Shown here in pieces: positions 16,782-25,219 of a DNA stretch of 64,000 nt. The notes under the pieces were generated by a model, which was not told the DNA's origin, did not search any database, and was given only the letters and a program-made list of their open reading frames with translations. Position 1 is the first letter of the stretch. Each line of letters opens with the position of its first letter. The stretch is from positions 425,715-489,714 of the forward strand of contig NZ_SLXS01000004.1 in the NCBI RefSeq assembly GCF_004340785.1, written 5' to 3'. Both the position numbers and the translations under genes were made by a program. The stretch comes from Tumebacillus sp. BK434. GTDB taxonomy: Bacteria; Bacillota; Bacilli; Tumebacillales; Tumebacillaceae.

Positions 16782-17696
16782 ATGAACGAAAAGGTTCAAC
16801 TACGCGGAAGTGGCCTCTACGTGGAAATGGTTGGACCGCTCGACGCGCCGCCTCTGCTCTATCTGCATGGAGGGCTGGGCGGCGCCGGCTCGTATGATTT
16901 TGTGCATGATCAGGGGGAGCGCTTGTCGCAAGGAGTCTGGCTGATCGCACCCGACCGGCGCGGCGTGCTGCGCTCCGATCCCTTGTGTCCCGGCGAGCAG
17001 GTCACCGTGCAGGGCCTGCTGCAGGACATGGAAGACTTGCGCGTCCACTTGGGACTGGACCGCTGGTCGGTGCTGGGGCATGCTTTTGGCGGCTGGCTGG
17101 CCGCGCTGTATGCGATCACCTACCCGGAACGGGTGGAGTGCCTGCTGCTGGAATGTCCGACGTTCGACCTAGGTCTGACGGCCCGTTCCCTGCTGCAGGG
17201 AGCGGCGCTGGAATTGGAGCTAATGGGCAGACGTTCGCAGGCGGCCAAGTGCCGGAAGCTGATCGGCGAGACCGACCCGGCCAAGCTGTGGAAAGGCTGC
17301 CAGCAGGCGCTGCGCGCGCTCGGAAAACGCGCACATTCCCTGTATCTGCACCACCCGGACAAACACCACTATCACCGCCTGCGGGCCGAATCGTTCCTGT
17401 CCCCGGAGCTCTGGGAGCGCGGCTTGGAAGTGGAAGCGCAGTTGTTGGCCGAGGGGCGCGTTTTTCAATCGCTCCTGCCCCAGCTTCCGAAGCTCGTGCA
17501 GCCGACGCTGCTTCTCTGCGGTGCGCATGACCGGGTGTTCGGCGGGGAGCAGTTGGAAGCGTTTCAAGCGGCGGTGCCGCATGCGCAGGTGGCCTGTTTT
17601 GCCGACAGCTCGCACGTCCCGCGCTTCGAAGAGCCGGAGCGTTTCGCGGCGACGGTGATCGGATTTTTGCAGGCACAACGACCCCGCCCTCGCTGA
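16782..17696 (+). CDS. alpha/beta hydrolase fold protein lacking the nucleophile Ser
   Basis: 304 residues, proline-iminopeptidase-like. HGGLGGAGSYDF gives the oxyanion region, with APDRRGVLRSD next. The nucleophile elbow reads VLGHAFGGW, with Ala101 (codon GCT, 17082-17084) where the family has Ser (GHSxGG). Asp250 (CGAHD) and His278 (DSSHVP) of the triad are present. As read, classical serine hydrolysis should be impossible: either a pseudo-enzyme, a non-hydrolytic role or a sequence error (TCT to GCT is one base). Last gene of a three-gene set with a strong terminator. Confidence 0.85.
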   Translation: MNEKVQLRGSGLYVEMVGPLDAPPLLYLHGGLGGAGSYDFVHDQGERLSQGVWLIAPDRRGVLRSDPLCPGEQVTVQGLLQDMEDLRVHLGLDRWSVLGHAFGGWLAALYAITYPERVECLLLECPTFDLGLTARSLLQGAALELELMGRRSQAAKCRKLIGETDPAKLWKGCQQALRALGKRAHSLYLHHPDKHHYHRLRAESFLSPELWERGLEVEAQLLAEGRVFQSLLPQLPKLVQPTLLLCGAHDRVFGGEQLEAFQAAVPHAQVACFADSSHVPRFEEPERFAATVIGFLQAQRPRPR

Positions 17697-17710
17697 GGCG
17701 GGTTTTTTTT
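17683..17710 (+). terminator. intrinsic terminator
   Basis: CCCGCC / GGCGGG stem followed by TTTTTTTT, overlapping the last codons of the hydrolase gene. Confidence 0.9.
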
Positions 17711-17791
17711 GTGGACTTATTATACAAAAAGTATTGTATGTATATTAAGTGAGCTATATAATGAAACCAAGGAAAATTCAGGGAGGGAAAC

Positions 17792-18862
17792 ATGGTGATT
17801 CCAAACTTTTTTATCATTGGGAGCAAGACGGAGCGTCCGTCCAGCAACAAGACGATCTTTGCCGACGGATCGGCCGACAAGACGTACCGGGACGGGGTGG
17901 ATCTGGAGCTGAGCCACTGGATTCCGAACCGCACACCAGAACGATACCGCGCCGATACGTCGACGGAGATCTGCATGAAGTTCGTCGCCGGCCAGTCGAC
18001 CGACGGCTGGGACTTGGCGATCAACAACCATCTCGATGCGGACGGGGTGCTGGCCGTGTTTGTGCTGGTGCATGCGGAGTTTGCCCTGCGACACCGCGAG
18101 ACGATCGTGCGGGCGGCGGAGATGGGCGACTTCTGGGGCTATGGGGAGCGTCCGGCGCAGATTTTGTTCCAAGGGCTGACCTTGTATATGAACCAGCTGC
18201 GCGAAGCGAAGGAAGACATCCGCACGATCTATGAGCGCTGCTTTGAAAAAGTGATTCAATTGATCGAGCAGCCGGAGCAGGCGGTCGAGACAAAGGATGG
18301 TCTGGCGGCGCTGCAGGCGTCCCTCGCGCGCGTCGAAGCGGGCGAGATCAAGCGGGTGCAGGTATCGGAGCGGCTGGTGCACTACGCGCTGCCCCACGCG
18401 CTCGTCGCCGCCGATCTGGAAAAAGCGCTCCGGGTGCCGGGCTTCAATGAGCCGCTCTCCGACACGGTCTGGCTGCAGCCGGCGGTGCGCTGCAAGTTCG
18501 ACCCAGACGCCGTGCACCTCGTTTCGGCGGCAGCGGCAGACGGGCATTATTACGACCTGTGGTACCCGGGCTACATGTGGGCCGATACGGAGCAGAGATG
18601 GCGCGCGCCGGGCTTCGGATTCGCCGGCAGCACCAACGGCTATTATTATGGTCATCCGGCGCTGGAAGCGGCGGTGGCGCGGCTGCAGGAGCAGGAACAG
18701 GCGGCGGGCACGTGGACCTTGGCCAAGGAACTGTCCCCGTTCTCGACGATCCCAGGTCGCAACTACCCGGTCGTGCTGTCCTTCCTGAACACAGCGTCAC
18801 AGCCGCATCCGTCGTCGCTCACACCGCAGCAGGTGCTCGCCGAGCTGCTGGCCGCGTTTTAA
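17792..18862 (+). CDS. uncharacterized protein with a DHH-like motif
   Basis: 356 residues; no named family recognised with confidence. Soluble, no signal peptide. The segment LAINNHLDADGVLAVFVLVH (around residues 75-94) resembles motif I of DHH/RecJ-type phosphoesterases (DxDG), which bind Mn2+. The other DHH motifs are not evident, so this is only a hint. Aromatic-rich stretches (YYDLWYPGYMWAD; GSTNGYYYGHPAL) lie near the C-terminus. GGGAGGG ribosome site; preceded by a terminator and followed by an MFS gene 66 bases on. Role unknown. Confidence 0.6.
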   Translation: MVIPNFFIIGSKTERPSSNKTIFADGSADKTYRDGVDLELSHWIPNRTPERYRADTSTEICMKFVAGQSTDGWDLAINNHLDADGVLAVFVLVHAEFALRHRETIVRAAEMGDFWGYGERPAQILFQGLTLYMNQLREAKEDIRTIYERCFEKVIQLIEQPEQAVETKDGLAALQASLARVEAGEIKRVQVSERLVHYALPHALVAADLEKALRVPGFNEPLSDTVWLQPAVRCKFDPDAVHLVSAAAADGHYYDLWYPGYMWADTEQRWRAPGFGFAGSTNGYYYGHPALEAAVARLQEQEQAAGTWTLAKELSPFSTIPGRNYPVVLSFLNTASQPHPSSLTPQQVLAELLAAF

Positions 18863-18928
18863 TATGTTGACGAATTCAATCGATGGCATGTACGCTGTTT
18901 ATTAATCGAAAGTAGCAGGAGGCGGCGT

Positions 18929-20209
18929 ATGAGCAAAACTTCGATCTTCGCCCCGCTGCAGCATCGTCCGTATCGGATGCTGTTCGCGGGACAACTTTTT
19001 TCAGACCTCGGCACTTGGCTGGACATGTTGGCATTGGGCATTTTGGTGGCGTACACCTGGAACATGGGCGCTGCCGAATTGGCGGCGCTGACGATCGTGA
19101 TGGGGGTGCCGTGGGTGGTGATCGGGCCGTTTGCCGCCGTGTGGGCAGACCGGCTGCCCCGCAAAGGGCTGATGATCTTCTGCGATTTCCTGCGGATGCT
19201 GATCGTGCTCGGCTTTGTGGTCGCGCCGAATCTCTATGTGCTGTTGGCACTGGTGTTCTTAAAAGAGCTGTTCTCCGCCATGTTTGATCCGGCGCGCCAA
19301 GGGGCGATCCGCACGCTGGTGCCGGAAGCGGTGCTCTTGCAGGCGAGCTCACTGTCGCAGCTGTCCCTGAACGTGACAAAAGTCGCCGCACCGGTATTTG
19401 GCGGCGTAATCATCGCCGCATCGTCACCGTCTTTTGTGTTCCTGCTGGAAGCGGCGCTGTTCCTCGGCTCAATGCTGTTCCTCATGCGCTTGCCGCATAT
19501 GCCAAAAGCGATTGGCGAAGAAGCGTCGGAGGAGAAGGCAGGCCAGCAGGAGTCGGCATTCTGGAAACAGTTCCGGGAAGGGCTGCGCTTCATCGGTGCC
19601 AATCGCGTGCTGGCGACTGCGATCACGCTGATGGCGGTGCGCTTCTTCCTGATCTTCCTCTATGACGGACTGCTCGTCTTGTGGGGTAAAGAGGTTGGGA
19701 TGCCGGAGGAGTATTTCGGAATCTTCCTTGGTGCGGTCGGCCTCGGCACGGTGCTCGGGACGCTGGTCGTCGGGCAGTGGAGCTTCTGGAGCGCCAGGCC
19801 GATCCGGATGATGGCGGTGACCGGAGCGGTCAGCGGGATCGCCATTCTCACGCTGGCGCTCGGCTCCTTCCATCTGATCCCCAGCCACCCGGCCATGTGG
19901 GTGGCGCTGTTCTTCGCCGTCGGCTTCATCGGAGCGGGTTCGGCCGTACCGTACGGATTCGTTTTGCAGAAAGAGACGCCGTCGAACATCATCGGGCGGG
20001 TGACCGGAGCGGCGAACTCGATCTCCAACCTGTCGATGTTCGCAGCGCCTGCATTAGGAGCGGTCGTCGCCGAGTGGATCGGCACGGGCGGTGTGTTTGC
20101 CATCGCCGGCACCGGCACGATCCTGACCGGACTCGTCGCGTTATTGGCGGTACGCCATGTGGAAGGGAAGCGGAATCATGCTGATCAAGTGGATGGTCTG
20201 CCAGGTTGA
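18929..20209 (+). CDS. MFS transporter (MFS_3/EntS-like exporter)
   Basis: 426 residues, about 12 membrane helices. N-terminal YRMLFAGQLFSDLGTWLDMLAL and the loop 2-3 motif WADRLPRKGLM, followed by FDPARQGAIRTLVPE, are typical of the EntS/MFS_3 exporter group. A short hydrophilic loop near 190-205 (EEASEEKAGQQES) separates the halves. Substrate unknown. AGGAGGCG precedes the ATG. The end overlaps the next gene by 32 bases. Confidence 0.88.
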   Translation: MSKTSIFAPLQHRPYRMLFAGQLFSDLGTWLDMLALGILVAYTWNMGAAELAALTIVMGVPWVVIGPFAAVWADRLPRKGLMIFCDFLRMLIVLGFVVAPNLYVLLALVFLKELFSAMFDPARQGAIRTLVPEAVLLQASSLSQLSLNVTKVAAPVFGGVIIAASSPSFVFLLEAALFLGSMLFLMRLPHMPKAIGEEASEEKAGQQESAFWKQFREGLRFIGANRVLATAITLMAVRFFLIFLYDGLLVLWGKEVGMPEEYFGIFLGAVGLGTVLGTLVVGQWSFWSARPIRMMAVTGAVSGIAILTLALGSFHLIPSHPAMWVALFFAVGFIGAGSAVPYGFVLQKETPSNIIGRVTGAANSISNLSMFAAPALGAVVAEWIGTGGVFAIAGTGTILTGLVALLAVRHVEGKRNHADQVDGLPG

Positions 20210-20576
20210 GCCGAAGCAGCAGGCCGCATTTTCGCAAGCGCAGGAAACGTGGTCGCAGTTGCGCGGCGCAGAGGGTTTCTGCGGCCAGCTCGGCGGCTGG
20301 AAGACGGACGCGGGGCTGGAAGCGCACATCGCCGGACTTTGGTGCGATCGGGCGGCTTATCAGTCTTTTATGGAAGACGCGCATGACCGGATCATCGGCG
20401 GGAGCGGGCAAAGCAACACCTACACCTCGATCTGCGTGACGCTGGAAGAGGTGCCCGATGCGGACGTCGCGGGGCGCCTGCAGGCGTGGCAGCAGAGGCT
20501 GCAGAATGTCGCGGCCTGGACGGTTGTGCCCGGTGACGAGAAGTGGGATACCCTCCTGCATCTTGGCTCACACTAA
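20178..20576 (+). CDS. YdbC/DUF4937-like monooxygenase-fold protein
   Basis: 132 residues from the ATG at 20178, which follows GGAAGGGAAGCGGAATC; the upstream ATG at 20157 lacks a ribosome site. MLIKWMVCQV then FSQAQETWSQLRGAEGFCGQLGGW and LWCDRAAYQSFMEDAHDRI fit the YdbC/DUF4937 family, which has an ABM-like ferredoxin fold. Function unknown. Starts within the MFS gene, so translation may be coupled. Confidence 0.7.
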   Translation: MLIKWMVCQVEPKQQAAFSQAQETWSQLRGAEGFCGQLGGWKTDAGLEAHIAGLWCDRAAYQSFMEDAHDRIIGGSGQSNTYTSICVTLEEVPDADVAGRLQAWQQRLQNVAAWTVVPGDEKWDTLLHLGSH

Positions 20577-20608
20577 CGTCGTGATCCAAAGGAAAGGGTG
20601 AGCCGTCC

Positions 20609-20977
20609 ATGGAAGAACATGAATACCGCTCCTACGTCATCGATTCGATTCGCGAATACAAAATGGGGCTGGGCCACTTCGCCGACAGATTGCCGGAAGT
20701 GGGACACGCCTATATGGAGTTCACCTCCGCCTGCTTTCAGGAAGGGGCTGTCTCCGAGAAGAACAAGCATCTGATCGCCCTCGGCATCGCGGTCAACGCG
20801 CAGGATGAATACTGCATCATGTACCACACGCACGCCGCGCTGGCCAACGGCGCCTCTGAGCAGGAGGTGCTGGAGACGATCGGCGTTTGCGGCGCATTTG
20901 GCGGAGGTGCGGCGATGTCGCAAGGTGTCACGCTGGTGCAGCATGTCATTGATGTGTACAATGATACACAGCATTAA
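20609..20977 (+). CDS. carboxymuconolactone decarboxylase/AhpD-family protein
   Basis: 122 residues. FADRLPEVGHAYMEFTSACFQEGAVSEKNKHLIALGIAVN is the typical CMD helical core, followed by CIMYHTHAALANGASEQEVLETIG. The usual CxxC of AhpD is reduced to one Cys (EYCIMYH), so peroxidase-reductase activity like AhpD is doubtful. Role unknown. Good GGAAAGGG ribosome site; strong terminator follows. Confidence 0.82.
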   Translation: MEEHEYRSYVIDSIREYKMGLGHFADRLPEVGHAYMEFTSACFQEGAVSEKNKHLIALGIAVNAQDEYCIMYHTHAALANGASEQEVLETIGVCGAFGGGAAMSQGVTLVQHVIDVYNDTQH

Positions 20978-20983
20978 TCTTTC

Positions 20984-21014
20984 GCTCCCCGGAGAACATG
21001 TCGGGGAGCTTTCT
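20984..21014 (+). terminator. intrinsic terminator
   Basis: GCTCCCCG / CGGGGAGC stem followed by TTTCTTATTT, 7 bases after the CMD-family gene. Confidence 0.82.
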
Positions 21015-21040
21015 TATTTGCAGGCGAAAAAAGGCGGGAT

Positions 21041-21393
21041 GTGGTGAAACATCGTGTGAACTTGTATCTCGTCGCGTTGGCCGCTTTACTCGGCCCGTTT
21101 ACGCAGACGATCTACACGCCGATTCTGCCGGTGGTGCAGATCATCTAAGGACCGTTGACCGACCACAAAGGCAGGAGATATGTGCTGCTGCCGGGAATCT
21201 TATTGTATCTGCTGGCTTCGCTCGGCTGTGCGTTCGCTCCGTCGACTGAAGCGCTGCTGGTCTTCCGCTCCCTGCAGGCGGGGGGTTCGCAGCCGGTTCG
21301 GTCGTGGCGATGACGGTGATCGGCGATCTGTTCGGATTCGCCGCGCTGCTGTTCGGCGGGGTGGTGCTGTTCGCGAGACGACAATTGAAGTGA
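21041..21393 (+). pseudogene. remnant of an MFS drug-efflux transporter
   Basis: Three in-order pieces of one MFS protein survive in about 350 bases. From GTG 21044: NLYLVALAALLGPFTQTIYTPILPVVQII then TAA at 21146. The same frame then reads GPLTDHKGRRYVLLPGILLY, the MFS loop 2-3 signature, and LASLGCAFAPSTEALLVFRS. After a frameshift near 21284 the sequence continues as AAGSVVAMTVIGDLFGFAAL and VVLFARRQLK-stop, which joins a mid-protein motif to a typical C-terminal end. So the gene has at least two internal deletions, an in-frame stop and a frameshift. No function expected. Confidence 0.85.
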
Positions 21394-21418
21394 AACTTGT
21401 AGGAGAGGGGTTGTCAGC

Positions 21419-21781
21419 ATGTCGGAGTTGTACAAACGCATCGATACCGTTTTTCTGCCGGTGCGCGATCTGGAGGCATCTGTCGCGTGGTATGCCGAGC
21501 ATTTGGGGATGAAACAGCGCTGGAAGGTGAACGGGTATGCGGCGCTCGACATCGCCGGTGGTGAGACGCCGCTGACGCTGTGCGCCGTGGCGGAAGGGGA
21601 AGATGTGCGCCCGTCTGCGCGCTGCGTGTTCAACCTGTACGCGGCTGATATTCAAGCGGCGTATCAGAAGTTGAAAGACGGCGGCGTGACGTTGAGCGAG
21701 ATGTTTCATGATGACGTGGATTGGTTTGAATTTCGCGACCCGGACGGCCATGTGTTGGGCGTTTGCCACTTTGCCGAATAG
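21419..21781 (+). CDS. VOC-family (glyoxalase/dioxygenase fold) protein
   Basis: 120 residues with two beta-alpha-beta-beta-beta units: RIDTVFLPVRDLEASVAWYAEHLGM and FNLYAADIQAAYQKLKDGGV..WFEFRDPDGHVLGVCHF. Possible metal ligands are Glu/His in the second half (E in WFEF, H in DGHVLG). The family includes glyoxalases, fosfomycin-resistance proteins and dioxygenases; the substrate is not apparent. Possible local partner was the decayed MFS gene. Terminator follows. Confidence 0.82.
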   Translation: MSELYKRIDTVFLPVRDLEASVAWYAEHLGMKQRWKVNGYAALDIAGGETPLTLCAVAEGEDVRPSARCVFNLYAADIQAAYQKLKDGGVTLSEMFHDDVDWFEFRDPDGHVLGVCHFAE

Positions 21782-21782
21782 A

Positions 21783-21810
21783 CCTTGCGCATTTGCGCAG
21801 GGTTTTATTT
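21783..21810 (+). terminator. intrinsic terminator
   Basis: CCTTGCGC / GCGCAGGG stem (one mismatch) followed by TTTTATTT. Confidence 0.75.
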
Positions 21811-21865
21811 CTGTACGCTCTATGATAAAATAGGTTGGTAGTAGTATCCACGGGAGGATCGATAG

Positions 21866-22309
21866 ATGCCAGAGCAAAAGATCCATGCAGATCTCGTTCA
21901 TGAGATCGAGCTTGTCCTGCGCCAGATTTCCAAAGAAGTTCGACGCAGAGGACGAGAGTTATTGTCCGATTTTAACATCACGCCGCCGCAGTTTGATGCG
22001 CTGGTCTACCTGCATGAATTCGGCGACTTGACGATCGGCGAACTCAGTTCCAAGCTTCATTTGGCTTACAGCACCACGACCGACCTTGTGGACCGGATGG
22101 AACGCAACCAACTGGTGGAACGGGTGCGCGACAAGAGTGACCGTCGCGTCGTTCGCTTGCATATGATGGAGAAAGGCACCGACCTGATCGAGCGCGTGCT
22201 GGCCAAGCGCCGTGAGCATTTGGGCAACGCGCTGCAATTTGTGAAAGCGGAAGACCTGCAGCCGCTCGTGGCTTCGTTAAAAGAAATCTATAATCATATC
22301 AGCGATTGA
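21866..22309 (+). CDS. ysmB: MarR-family regulator (YsmB)
   Basis: 147 residues. Winged helix FDALVYLHEFGDLTIGELSSKLHLAYSTTTDLVDRMERNQLVERVRDKSDRRVVRLHMMEKG with the DxRxxxL-type wing. B. subtilis has MarR-like ysmB directly before racE, and the same order here supports the name. CACGGGAGG ribosome site. Signal sensed is unknown. Confidence 0.88.
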   Translation: MPEQKIHADLVHEIELVLRQISKEVRRRGRELLSDFNITPPQFDALVYLHEFGDLTIGELSSKLHLAYSTTTDLVDRMERNQLVERVRDKSDRRVVRLHMMEKGTDLIERVLAKRREHLGNALQFVKAEDLQPLVASLKEIYNHISD

Positions 22310-22401
22310 CCATAGAAGTCGAGCGTTTTCCAGATCATGCGGCCCTGGAAAGCGCTTTTTCATTTGCGGCAACGAGCTGGTACCAGGAAGGGAAGATTTT
22401 C

Positions 22402-23205
22402 GTGACCTCAAAACAACCGATCGGCTTGCTCGATTCCGGATTTGGCGGACTGACGGTGGCTTCGGAAGTCCTGCGGCAACTGCCGCAGGAGAACATCGTC
22501 TACGTCGGAGATAACCTGCGCTGTCCGTACGGCTCCCGTGCGCCGGAAGAAGTGAAGCGCTACCTGTTTCAAATCATGGACTTTCTCGCCGAGCAGGACG
22601 TAAAGATGATCATCATCGCCTGCAACACGGCGACGGCAGCCGGGCTGGAGGCAGCCCGCACCCGCTACAACATCCCCGTGCTCGGCGTGATCGCGCCGGG
22701 CAGCCGGGCGGCGATCTCAGCGACGCAGACGGAGCGCGTTGGTGTCATCGGCACCGATGTGACGATCAAAAGCGATTCTTACCGCCGCGAGATCCACCGG
22801 CTCAACCCGCGTCTGTATGTGGTCAACCAGTCCTGTCCGCCGTTTGTTGATCTGGTCGAAGAGGACCGCACCGACGCGCCGGAAGCGCGCGAGCTGGTGG
22901 CGAGCTATCTGGCTCCGCTGCAGCAGGAAGGGATCGACACGCTGATCCTCGGCTGCACCCACTATCCGCTGCTTGCGCCGCTGATCGGCGAAGTGATGGG
23001 GGAATCGGTGAAACTGATCTCGTCTGCCGAAGAGACGGCGCGGGAAGCGAGCACGATCCTGCAGCTCAAGCATTTGCTAAGCGATGACAATCCGACGCCG
23101 CAGCATCGCTTTTTCACCACCGGCGACGCCGCCTATTTTCAGCGCGTCGGCTCGCGCTGGCTGAAGCGGGAAATCGAAGTGTCGGGGATCGTCTTAGGCC
23201 CCTGA
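22402..23205 (+). CDS. racE: glutamate racemase
   Basis: 267 residues from GTG 22402, preceded by GGAAGGGAAG; the open frame from 22306 would add 32 residues without a ribosome site. Motifs: LLDSGFGGLTVASEVLRQLP, YVGDNLRCPYGSR, catalytic Cys in IIACNTATAAGLE, and the second catalytic Cys in ILGCTHYPLLAPLI. Makes D-glutamate for peptidoglycan. Sits between ysmB and gerM as in B. subtilis. Confidence 0.95.
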   Translation: MTSKQPIGLLDSGFGGLTVASEVLRQLPQENIVYVGDNLRCPYGSRAPEEVKRYLFQIMDFLAEQDVKMIIIACNTATAAGLEAARTRYNIPVLGVIAPGSRAAISATQTERVGVIGTDVTIKSDSYRREIHRLNPRLYVVNQSCPPFVDLVEEDRTDAPEARELVASYLAPLQQEGIDTLILGCTHYPLLAPLIGEVMGESVKLISSAEETAREASTILQLKHLLSDDNPTPQHRFFTTGDAAYFQRVGSRWLKREIEVSGIVLGP

Positions 23206-23231
23206 TCCGGTTGGACAAAATACAAGCATAT

Positions 23232-23279
23232 CTCCTCCAAGGGCTCGTATACATGTATCAAGAATCCATTTTGGAGGAG
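23232..23279 (+). promoter_or_regulatory. inverted repeat masking the gerM ribosome site
   Basis: CTCCTCCAA (23232-23240) and TTGGAGGAG (23271-23279) are perfectly complementary over 9 bases. The second arm is the gerM ribosome-binding site. The 30-base loop contains the palindrome ATACATGTAT (23249-23258). In mRNA this could hide the ribosome site. In DNA, the inner palindrome could be an operator. Confidence 0.5.
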
Positions 23280-23291
23280 GACAAAAGAAAT

Positions 23292-24287
23292 ATGCGCAAA
23301 CGTAAACTGGCGTTAGTCGGTGTCCTCGCGGTGACGATCGCTGCGGCAACGGGTTGTTCGGCAACTCCGGAGAAAACTTCGGCTCCGGGCGCTTCACAAG
23401 GAGCAGGTCAAGTCGCGGAAAAGGTGATGCCGACGACGGTGTATGTCGCCGATCAGAACGGCTTCGTCGTGCCGCTGAACATCAAGATGGAACAGACCAA
23501 CCAAGTGGCACACGCCACGATGCAACATATGATCGCCGGCGGCAGCGGCGATGCGGCGCTCGTCGGCACCGGCTTTCGCAACTTGCTGCCCGAAGGCACG
23601 AAGATCCGCGGCATCTCGATCAACGAAGGCGTGGCAAACGTCGATTTTACCAAAGAGGTCAATGAGCTGAAATCGGGTGCCGACGAGCAGGCGATGGTCG
23701 ACGCGGTGGTCTGGAGCCTGACCGGGCTGGAGAATATCAACAAAGTCCAGTTCATGATCGAGGGTCATGTTGTGAACACAATGAAAAACGGCACGCCGGT
23801 CGGCGACCCGATCTCGCGTGCGAACGGCATCAACCTGCAGATGACGTCCAATCTCTCGCCGTCGAACGCCACGGCGCTGACCTTGTACTTTGCCGGCAAG
23901 AGCAATGACTCCAACTTCTCCTACCTCGTGCCGGTCACCCGGATGGTGCCGAAAGCGGCCGATCAGAACATGATCGAACTGACGCTCGCAGAGCTTGCCA
24001 AGGGGCCGAACAGCGACGCGCTGGAGCCGGTCGTCTCGCCGGAGCTCAAGCTGAACAAGTCGGCGGTGGCGGAGAAGACGGCGACGCTCGACTTCGCCTC
24101 GCAGTTGGCGGCAGACGGCGGCAGCACGCAGAAAATCGTCAACTCGATCGCGCTGTCGGTGGCCGCGAACGCCGACGTGGACAAAGTCAAATTCACCGTG
24201 GGCGAAAAAGCGCCGAAAGCAGGCGTTGGGCTCGACCTGACCCAGCCGGTGATGATCCCCAAGACGATCAACGAGCAGAAGCTGTAA
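23292..24287 (+). CDS. gerM: GerM-like spore germination lipoprotein, two GerMN domains
   Basis: 331 residues from ATG 23292, preceded by TTGGAGGAGG; the open frame upstream has no ribosome site. Lipoprotein signal MRKRKLALVGVLAVTIAAATGC with lipobox AATGC (lipidated Cys22). Two related domains follow, about 55-165 (..VVPLNIKMEQTNQVAHATMQ..) and 200-325 (..LYFAGKSNDSNFSYLVPVTRMV..), each with the GerMN pattern of N.DF...L. In B. subtilis GerM is needed for sporulation and germination, at the forespore septum with SpoIIQ. Order racE-gerM-rph is conserved. Confidence 0.92.
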   Translation: MRKRKLALVGVLAVTIAAATGCSATPEKTSAPGASQGAGQVAEKVMPTTVYVADQNGFVVPLNIKMEQTNQVAHATMQHMIAGGSGDAALVGTGFRNLLPEGTKIRGISINEGVANVDFTKEVNELKSGADEQAMVDAVVWSLTGLENINKVQFMIEGHVVNTMKNGTPVGDPISRANGINLQMTSNLSPSNATALTLYFAGKSNDSNFSYLVPVTRMVPKAADQNMIELTLAELAKGPNSDALEPVVSPELKLNKSAVAEKTATLDFASQLAADGGSTQKIVNSIALSVAANADVDKVKFTVGEKAPKAGVGLDLTQPVMIPKTINEQKL

Positions 24288-24303
24288 GCCGGGCAACCTC
24301 ACA

Positions 24304-24337
24304 AACCAACGGGATCTCAGCGTCTCGTTGGTTTTTG
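24304..24337 (+). terminator. intrinsic terminator of gerM
   Basis: AACCAACG / CGTTGGTT stem followed by TTTGTTT. Confidence 0.82.
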
Positions 24338-24423
24338 TTTGCCAAAGTTTGGGGTAGTGGAAACGGGAAAATAAGGTTATGCTATCAGAGTATCTTATGG
24401 GAACCAGGGGAGGTCTTCAAGGA

Positions 24424-25182
24424 ATGCGAGTGGACGGACGTCAACCGAACGAAACCCGCACGATTACGATTGAACGCAATTACATCAAACATGCTGAAGG
24501 ATCGGTCTTGATCTCTGTCGGCGACACGAAAGTGATCTGCACGGCGACTGTGGAGGACAAAGTTCCGCCGTTTCTGCGCAACTCCGGCACGGGCTGGATC
24601 ACCGCTGAGTACGGAATGCTGCCGCGCTCGACCGGCACCCGCAACCAGCGCGAGTCGTCCCGAGGCAAAGTCGGCGGACGCACGATGGAAATTCAGCGTC
24701 TGATCGGACGGGCGTTGCGCGCCATCGTCGACTTGAAAGCGCTTGGCGAAAAGACTTTGTGGCTGGACTGCGACGTGATTCAGGCGGACGGCGGCACCCG
24801 CACCGCATCGATCACCGGCGCGTTTGTCGCGCTGGCGGATGCGTTATATAAGCAGGTGGAAAAAGGGTCGCTCAGCACGTTGCCGATCACCGATTTTCTG
24901 GCGGCGGTCTCGGTGGGCATGGTCGGCGACCGGGCGGTGCTCGACTTGAACTATCAGGAAGACTCGGCGGCGAATGTTGACATGAACATCGTGATGACCG
25001 GCGCCGGCCGCTTTGTCGAGCTGCAAGGCACGGGCGAAGAAGCGACGTTTTCGATGGATGAACTGCAGCAGATGCTTGCGCTGGGCAAGATCGGCAACGA
25101 ACAATGGATCAGTCTGCAAAAGCAGGTGCTGGGCGAAGAGATCACCGGTCTGATCGCCAAAAATGCGCTGCAAAACGCCTAA
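24424..25182 (+). CDS. rph: ribonuclease PH
   Basis: 252 residues from ATG 24424 ([14 protein letters not shown]); upstream codons in frame are not conserved in the family. Motifs: [67 protein letters not shown] and [21 protein letters not shown]. Phosphate-dependent 3'-5' exonuclease that trims tRNA 3' ends. Followed by rdgB 37 bases on. Confidence 0.96.
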   Translation: MRVDGRQPNETRTITIERNYIKHAEGSVLISVGDTKVICTATVEDKVPPFLRNSGTGWITAEYGMLPRSTGTRNQRESSRGKVGGRTMEIQRLIGRALRAIVDLKALGEKTLWLDCDVIQADGGTRTASITGAFVALADALYKQVEKGSLSTLPITDFLAAVSVGMVGDRAVLDLNYQEDSAANVDMNIVMTGAGRFVELQGTGEEATFSMDELQQMLALGKIGNEQWISLQKQVLGEEITGLIAKNALQNA

Positions 25183-25219
25183 GCGGCTTTTTACATAGGG
25201 GAGCAATCGGAGGTCAGAG

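Noticed and set aside
22306..22401. N-terminal extension of RacE by 32 codons
   Set aside because: No ribosome site at 22306, overlaps ysmB, and family proteins begin at the GTG 22402 region.
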